Assembly (NCBI GenBank): GCA_937925645.1
Contig: CALAMB010000005.1
Location: forward strand, 1-12,858
DNA from: an uncultured Acidobacteriota bacterium
GTDB taxonomy: Bacteria > Acidobacteriota > JAAYUB01
Direction of reading: 5' to 3'
DNA: 12,858 nucleotides
This document shows, piece after piece, positions 6,688 through 10,253 of the stretch. Within the stretch, counting starts at the first letter, position 1. The number at the start of each line of letters is the position of its first letter. The translations under genes were made by a program, and so were the position numbers. Below the pieces are notes generated by a model. The model saw only the letters and a program-made list of their open reading frames with translations. It was not told the origin of the DNA and did not search any database.

Positions 6688-7125
6688 ATGCAGAATTATC
6701 GGGAATTGCGGGTTTGGCAGCAAGGCATCGAGCTAACCAAAACCGTGTACAGAATGACCGGCTCCTTTCCGCCTGCTGAGCGGTTTGGACTGACCGCCCA
6801 GATGAGACGGGCGGCTGTGTCCGTTCCCTCAAACATCGCCGAAGGATATGCCCGCTCGGGCACGGCTGAGTATTTACGCTTTCTCTCAATCGCAGCCGGG
6901 TCAGTCGCTGAGCTGGAGACCCAGGTGATCCTTAGCTGTGAGCTGGGATTCCTGGTGAAAGACCACCAGGACGAACTCTTGGCTCAATTGGACCTGATCG
7001 GTAAAATGTTGAAAGGGCTGCGAAGATCGCTCGAACCCTATCGACTGAAAGAGGACTCTGAGTGGCCGGTTGATCTAACGGCAGCGGAATCTTCCGGCAA
7101 CTGCAAGCCGGAGGGAATATCTTGA
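6688..7125 (+). CDS. Four-helix-bundle protein, 23S rRNA intervening-sequence (S23) family
   Basis: This encodes 145 residues. NYRELRVWQQGIELTKTVY at the N-terminus, then FPPAERFGLTAQMRRAAVSV, PSNIAEGYARSG and GSVAELETQVIL are the family signature. Members are about 115-125 residues; here about 20-25 extra polar residues follow the last helix. The family was first noted in open frames inside 23S rRNA intervening sequences and includes relatives of the Avd accessory protein of diversity-generating retroelements. Its general function is not settled; nucleic-acid binding by a basic oligomer is suggested for relatives. There is no ribosome site, because the heptad array runs into the ATG. AGA, TTA, CTA, CGA and ATA codons are used, in contrast to the strongly G/C-ending codons of tdh and kbl, which suggests transfer. 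No reverse transcriptase or template repeat is nearby. Confidence 0.88.
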   Translation: MQNYRELRVWQQGIELTKTVYRMTGSFPPAERFGLTAQMRRAAVSVPSNIAEGYARSGTAEYLRFLSIAAGSVAELETQVILSCELGFLVKDHQDELLAQLDLIGKMLKGLRRSLEPYRLKEDSEWPVDLTAAESSGNCKPEGIS

Positions 7126-7184
7126 ACCTCTCCTCTCGTGATCTGTCAGAAAAGCGTGCATGGCTACTCAAACCAACCGATATA

Positions 7185-7219
7185 CCGATGTCCGATTTCC
7201 GAAGTCCAATGTCCGAAAC
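7185..7219 (-). repeat. Right heptad array (CCGANNN x5, inverted)
   Basis: There are five 7-bp units: CCGATGT, CCGATTT, CCGAAGT, CCAATGT and CCGAAAC. They are the reverse complement of the left-array units and are preceded by an 8-bp variant, CCGATATA (7177-7184). The array ends 34 nt before the kbl start codon. Confidence 0.85.
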
Positions 7220-7253
7220 CATTGATTCTAATCCTATCTAAGGAGAATTCATA

Positions 7254-8501
7254 ATGTACGGAAAAATGAAAGGATTCCTCGCCGAGGAGCTGAAGAAGCT
7301 CGAAGAGCAAAAACTTTACAAGCATGAGCGGATCATCGAGAGCGCCCAGGGCGCCGAGATCGTCGTCAAGGGGAAGAAGTGCCTCAACTTCTGCGCCAAC
7401 AACTACCTCGGGCTCTCCTCCCACCCCGAGCTGATCCAGGCCGCCCACGAGGGGATCGACCACCGCGGCTACGGGCTGTCGTCGGTCCGGTTCATCTGCG
7501 GCACCCAGGACATCCACAAGACCCTGGAGCGCAAGGTGTCGGAGTTCCTGGGCATGGATGACACCATCCTGTTCTCCTCCTGCTTCGACGCCAACGGCGC
7601 CGTGTTCGAGCCGCTGCTCGGCGAGGGTGACGCCATCATCAGCGACGCGCTGAACCACGCCTCCATCATCGACGGCGTGCGCCTCTGCAAGGCCCAGCGC
7701 TGGGCCTACAAGCACTCCGACATGCGCGACGTCGAGGAGCTGGACCCGGCCACCGGCAAGACGGCCAAGGGGCTGGAGCGCTGCCTGAAGGAAGCCAACG
7801 AGAAGGGGTGCCGCTTCAAGATGATCGCCACCGACGGCGCCTTCTCCATGGACGGCGACGTCGTCCGGCTGAAGGAGATCTGCGACCTGGCTGAACAGTA
7901 CGACGCCCTGGTCATGGTGGACGACTCCCACGCCTCCGGCTTCATGGGCAAGACCGGCCGGGGCACCCACGAGCACTGCGGCGTCATGGGCCGGGTGGAC
8001 ATCATCACCACCACGTTCGGCAAGGCGCTCGGCGGGGCGTCCGGCGGCTGCATCTCCGGCCGCCAGGAGATCATCGACTGGATGCGCAACAAGGCCCGCC
8101 CGTACCTCTTCTCCAACACCGTGGCCCCGTCCGTCGTCATGGCCACCATCCGGGTCATGGACATGCTCTCCTCCACCACGACGCTGCGCGACAAGCTGGA
8201 GAAGAACACCCAGTATTTCCGCGAGAAGATGACCGCCGCCGGCTTCGACATCATCCCCGGCGTGCATCCCATCACCCCCATCATGTTCGGCAAGTACCCC
8301 GACTGCTCCAAGCTGGCGGTGGACTTCGCCAACGCCATGCTGGACGAGGGGATCTACGTGATCGCCTTCTCCTTCCCCGTCGTGCCGCGGGGCAAGGACC
8401 GCATCCGCGTCCAGATCTCGGCCGCCCACGAGCCGCACCACCTGGAGCAGGCCATCGCCGCGTTCACCAAGGTGGGCCGCAAGCTGAACATGATCCAGTA
8501 G
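7254..8501 (+). CDS. kbl: Glycine C-acetyltransferase (2-amino-3-ketobutyrate CoA ligase)
   Basis: This encodes a 415-residue PLP enzyme of the alpha-oxoamine synthase family. It cleaves 2-amino-3-oxobutyrate with CoA to glycine and acetyl-CoA. NFCANNYLGLSSHPEL, GYGLSSVRFICGTQ and DALNHASIIDGVRLCKA are typical. VDDSHASGF carries the PLP-contacting Asp/His, and TTFGKALGGASGG holds the Schiff-base Lys257. PYLFSNTVAPS and FPVVPRGKDRIRVQISAAH complete the match. Compared with E. coli Kbl there is an insertion of about 13 residues near 162-175 (DPATGKTAKG region). TAAGGAG (7239-7245) lies 8 nt before the ATG. It pairs functionally with tdh, from which the four-helix-bundle cassette now separates it, and it is followed by an intrinsic terminator. 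Confidence 0.95.
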   Translation: MYGKMKGFLAEELKKLEEQKLYKHERIIESAQGAEIVVKGKKCLNFCANNYLGLSSHPELIQAAHEGIDHRGYGLSSVRFICGTQDIHKTLERKVSEFLGMDDTILFSSCFDANGAVFEPLLGEGDAIISDALNHASIIDGVRLCKAQRWAYKHSDMRDVEELDPATGKTAKGLERCLKEANEKGCRFKMIATDGAFSMDGDVVRLKEICDLAEQYDALVMVDDSHASGFMGKTGRGTHEHCGVMGRVDIITTTFGKALGGASGGCISGRQEIIDWMRNKARPYLFSNTVAPSVVMATIRVMDMLSSTTTLRDKLEKNTQYFREKMTAAGFDIIPGVHPITPIMFGKYPDCSKLAVDFANAMLDEGIYVIAFSFPVVPRGKDRIRVQISAAHEPHHLEQAIAAFTKVGRKLNMIQ

Positions 8502-8527
8502 CCGCTTCCGGTTCTCGACTCACACTC

Positions 8528-8551
8528 AGGGGCGCTTCGGCGCCCCTTTTT
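8528..8551 (+). terminator. Intrinsic terminator after kbl
   Basis: AGGGGCGC (8528-8535) and GCGCCCCT (8540-8547) form a perfect 8-bp stem closed by a stable TTCG tetraloop. A run of five T (8547-8551) follows. It lies 27 nt after the kbl stop codon and ends the tdh-kbl transcript. Confidence 0.93.
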
Positions 8552-8575
8552 CATTCAGCAGCGAGCATGTTACCA

Positions 8576-8632
<57 letters not shown>

Positions 8633-8633
8633 G

Positions 8634-8681
8634 CGGTTCGCTGGCTCGCTGGATCGCCGGTTCGCCGCCTCGCCGGTTCGG
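8634..8681 (+). repeat. CGGTTCGC octamer array (left)
   Basis: Six consecutive 8-bp units follow the heptads: CGGTTCGC, TGGCTCGC, TGGATCGC, CGGTTCGC, CGCCTCGC and CGGTTCGG. The period is exactly 8 bp. Read as codons they give RFAGS-like strings, but I see no credible gene here. Confidence 0.8.
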
Positions 8682-8688
8682 TGGAACG

Positions 8689-8720
8689 CAGGCGGGATGC
8701 CTGAGCCACTTTCTCCCGCC
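8689..8720. repeat. Alternative hairpins between the repeat arrays
   Basis: Two mutually exclusive stems share one strand. CAGGC (8689-8693) pairs with GCCTG (8699-8703), and GGCGGGA (8691-8697) pairs perfectly with TCCCGCC (8714-8720). The stretch 8682-8758 otherwise holds no supported gene. Confidence 0.45.
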
Positions 8721-8758
8721 AATAGGATCTTCGGCATTCCATTGACAAAAAGAAATGC

Positions 8759-8785
8759 TTGGCGTCTTTGCGCCTTCGCGCGCCT
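8759..8785 (+). repeat. GGCGTCTTTGCG phrase, dispersed repeat copy
   Basis: GGCGTCTTTGCGCCTTCGCG (8761-8780) parallels GGCATCTTTGCGTCTCAGCG at 155-174, with mismatches at only a few positions. Both lie in non-coding gaps, which suggests a dispersed short repeat family in this genome. Confidence 0.55.
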
Positions 8786-8818
8786 CTCAACCACCACCCG
8801 AACACACGCCGCAGGAGA

Positions 8819-8850
8819 CGGTTCGCCGGTTCGCAGATTCACCGGCTCTC
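8819..8850 (+). repeat. CGGTTCGC octamer array (right)
   Basis: There are four 8-bp units in the same orientation as the left octamers: CGGTTCGC, CGGTTCGC, AGATTCAC and CGGCTCTC. Unlike the heptads, the octamers are direct on both sides. Confidence 0.7.
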
Positions 8851-8853
8851 AAA

Positions 8854-8888
8854 TCAACCCTCAACTCTCAACCCTCAACCATCAACGG
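8854..8888 (-). repeat. TCAACCC heptad array, inverted partner of 8576-8632
   Basis: There are five 7-bp units: TCAACCC, TCAACTC, TCAACCC, TCAACCA and TCAACGG. They are the reverse complement of the GGGTTGA units and keep the same period. The two arrays bracket about 220 bp that has no convincing gene. From the terminator (8551) to 8965 I see only these repeats and a weak promoter-like site. Confidence 0.88.
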
Positions 8889-8965
8889 TTAATAAAGCAG
8901 CGTCCCTGAACTCCCGCCGTGCTCCGGCCATCTGTTCCTGTGTTAGAATGACAGGGGTACAGGTC

Positions 8966-9982
8966 ATGCGTTCCACGATCATCAGACGACGCAAAGTTCT
9001 CCTGGCGGCGATGCTGGCCGGCGCGCTGACGGCCGGGGCCCAGGACGTGCCCAAGACGAAGGGCGTCGAGGAGCCGCCGCCCCGCGGCGCCGCGACGAGC
9101 GTGACCGCCGACGTGTCGGCCGTCCGCTTCAACGCCCAGGTGCGCGACCGCAAGGGCAACCTGGTCACGGGCCTCGGCCGCGACGCCTTCCAGGTGCTGG
9201 AGGACGGCCGGCCCCAGCCCATCATCTACTTCGAAACCGACGCGTCGCCGGTGTCCGTCGCGCTCCTCATCGAATTCAGCCGGCCCACCGCCGGCATCCT
9301 CCAGGACATGCGGGAATCCGCCTACCTGCTGGTCAAGGATCTGGCGGCCGAGGATCATTGCGCCCTCGTGGTCTTCAACAACCGCCCCGAGATCGTCGTC
9401 GATTTCACCCGGGACCGGGACGAGATCCTGACCGCCGTCGCCCGCATGAATTTCACCTTCCTGTCCTCCATCGAGCTCCTGAACAGCGTCCGGTTCACCG
9501 TCACCCGGATGAGCGAGGTACCGGGCAAGCGCGGGATCGTGCTCCTGGCCACCGGGCTGAGCGAGAGCGGCGGCCGCCTGAACGAGCTGTCCCGCCAGCT
9601 GCAGTTGATGGGCGTGCCCATCTACGCCGTCTCCATGGGCCAGCACGCGCGCAACGTGCTCGATCCGCTCCTCACCACGTCGGACCACCACATGTTCTTC
9701 CAGGCGGACCACCGCCTGCGCACCCTGGCCGAAAACTCGGGCGGGGCGGCGTTCTTCCCCACCCACCCCAACGCGTTCCCCAAGACGATGGAAACCGTCC
9801 GCACGTTCCTGAAACACCAGTACCTCCTGGCTTACGCGCCGCCCGATCCGGCCGACCACAAGCGCAAGCGCAAGCTGGCCATCACCGCCCGGGCCGATCT
9901 GGATCGCGACGGCACCGCCGAACCGCTGGAAGTCGTTCACGTGCGCCAGTATGTGCTGGGCGGATCGTCCGCCAAGCCATAG
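8966..9982 (+). CDS. Secreted VWFA-related Acidobacterial domain protein
   Basis: This encodes 338 residues from the ATG at 8966. That start has AGGGGT (8953-8958) 7 nt upstream and begins directly with a signal peptide (RRRKVLLAAMLAGALTAGAQ). The alternative ATG at 8948 lacks a ribosome site, and TAGAAT at 8944-8949 could be an extended -10. Residues about 50-90 (VRFNAQVRDRKGNLVTGL...FQVLEDGRPQ) are the N-terminal beta module typical of this Acidobacterial family, followed by a von Willebrand A fold (about 96-290). The metal site is degenerate: DxSxS reads EFSRP (103-107), and the third motif has LLATG where TDG is usual. It probably acts extracytoplasmically as a binding scaffold. Function is unknown. 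It precedes the receptor gene by 271 bp with separate signals. Confidence 0.85.
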   Translation: MRSTIIRRRKVLLAAMLAGALTAGAQDVPKTKGVEEPPPRGAATSVTADVSAVRFNAQVRDRKGNLVTGLGRDAFQVLEDGRPQPIIYFETDASPVSVALLIEFSRPTAGILQDMRESAYLLVKDLAAEDHCALVVFNNRPEIVVDFTRDRDEILTAVARMNFTFLSSIELLNSVRFTVTRMSEVPGKRGIVLLATGLSESGGRLNELSRQLQLMGVPIYAVSMGQHARNVLDPLLTTSDHHMFFQADHRLRTLAENSGGAAFFPTHPNAFPKTMETVRTFLKHQYLLAYAPPDPADHKRKRKLAITARADLDRDGTAEPLEVVHVRQYVLGGSSAKP

Positions 9983-9986
9983 TCAA

Positions 9987-10021
9987 TCCAATCAATTGGA
10001 AGGAGCGTCCAATATTTTGGA
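9987..10021. promoter_or_regulatory. Tandem TCCAA-N4-TTGGA dyads (candidate activator sites)
   Basis: Two perfect dyads occur: TCCAA-TCAA-TTGGA (9987-10000) and TCCAA-TATT-TTGGA (10008-10021). The second is extended by a G/C pair at 10007 and 10022. Start-to-start spacing is 21 bp, two helical turns, so a bound dimer pair would lie on the same DNA face. They lie about 95-130 bp upstream of the GG-N10-GC promoter, the usual range for sigma54 enhancer-binding sites. Another TCCAATCA half-site is at 10191-10198. Confidence 0.6.
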
Positions 10022-10114
10022 CATATTATCCCCATCCCTCCGCACAACCCGTTCGACACAATTATAATCCTTTTGATAACAATATTTTAAACACCTAGAC
10101 GCCTCAATCATTTT

Positions 10115-10132
10115 TTGGTATGATTCTTGCTT
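10115..10132 (+). promoter_or_regulatory. Sigma54-type (-24/-12) promoter for the TonB receptor
   Basis: The sequence TTGGTATGATTCTTGCTT has GG (10117-10118), exactly 10 bp, then GC (10129-10130). It matches the TGGCACG-N4-TTGCW consensus at all invariant positions, with TGGTATG in place of TGGCACG. Transcription would begin near 10142, giving a leader of about 112 nt. A TATAAT at 10063-10068 has no acceptable -35, so a sigma70 alternative is weaker. Confidence 0.55.
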
Positions 10133-10151
10133 AGCTTTCCGTATGTTTTTT

Positions 10152-10181
10152 GGGTTTTGGGATACACGGGTTTTTTCGGGG
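10152..10181 (+). other. G-quadruplex-capable motif in the receptor leader
   Basis: Four G runs (10152-10154, 10159-10161, 10168-10170 and 10178-10181) are separated by loops of 4, 6 and 7 nt. This satisfies the G3+N1-7 rule in the sense strand. It lies about 10 nt after the predicted transcription start and 72 nt before the ATG, in an otherwise T-rich leader. Confidence 0.5.
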
Positions 10182-10253
10182 TTCGTCCACTCCAATCAGC
10201 TTTTTTTGCCTGATCGGCTCAATATCTTACCCATCCTTAAAGGAGGTTCCTGT

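Larger units (their letters stand above)
6650..7219. mobile_element. Inserted cassette: four-helix-bundle gene between inverted heptad arrays
   Basis: Inverted arrays of 7-bp units (left 6653-6687, right 7185-7219) enclose one gene whose codon use differs from its neighbours. Positions 6650-6680 can pair with 7185-7215 over 31 positions with 3 mismatches. Removing 6650-7219 would leave tdh and kbl only 40 nt apart, a normal intra-operon spacing. The kbl ribosome site lies outside the element. No transposase and no obvious target duplication are seen, so the mobility mechanism is unknown and 'mobile' is inference. Confidence 0.55.

Noticed and set aside
3929..6889. Very long minus-strand open frame across nadA, the STAS gene and tdh
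   Set aside because: Its translation is His/Arg/Gly-rich with no recognisable domain, and it spans three confident plus-strand genes. It is a by-product of high GC content.
6688..7125. Diversity-generating retroelement accessory gene (avd)
   Set aside because: The protein fold family is related, but there is no reverse transcriptase and no template/variable repeat in the window.
8742..8747. Perfect TTGACA -35 hexamer upstream of the VWA gene
   Set aside because: At 16-18 bp spacing the downstream sequence (around TCTTTG) is not a -10, and the repeat block lies between it and the gene.
10063..10068. TATAAT as the receptor's sigma70 promoter
   Set aside because: No plausible -35 hexamer exists at 16-18 bp spacing. 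The GG-N10-GC element downstream is a better match to a complete promoter.
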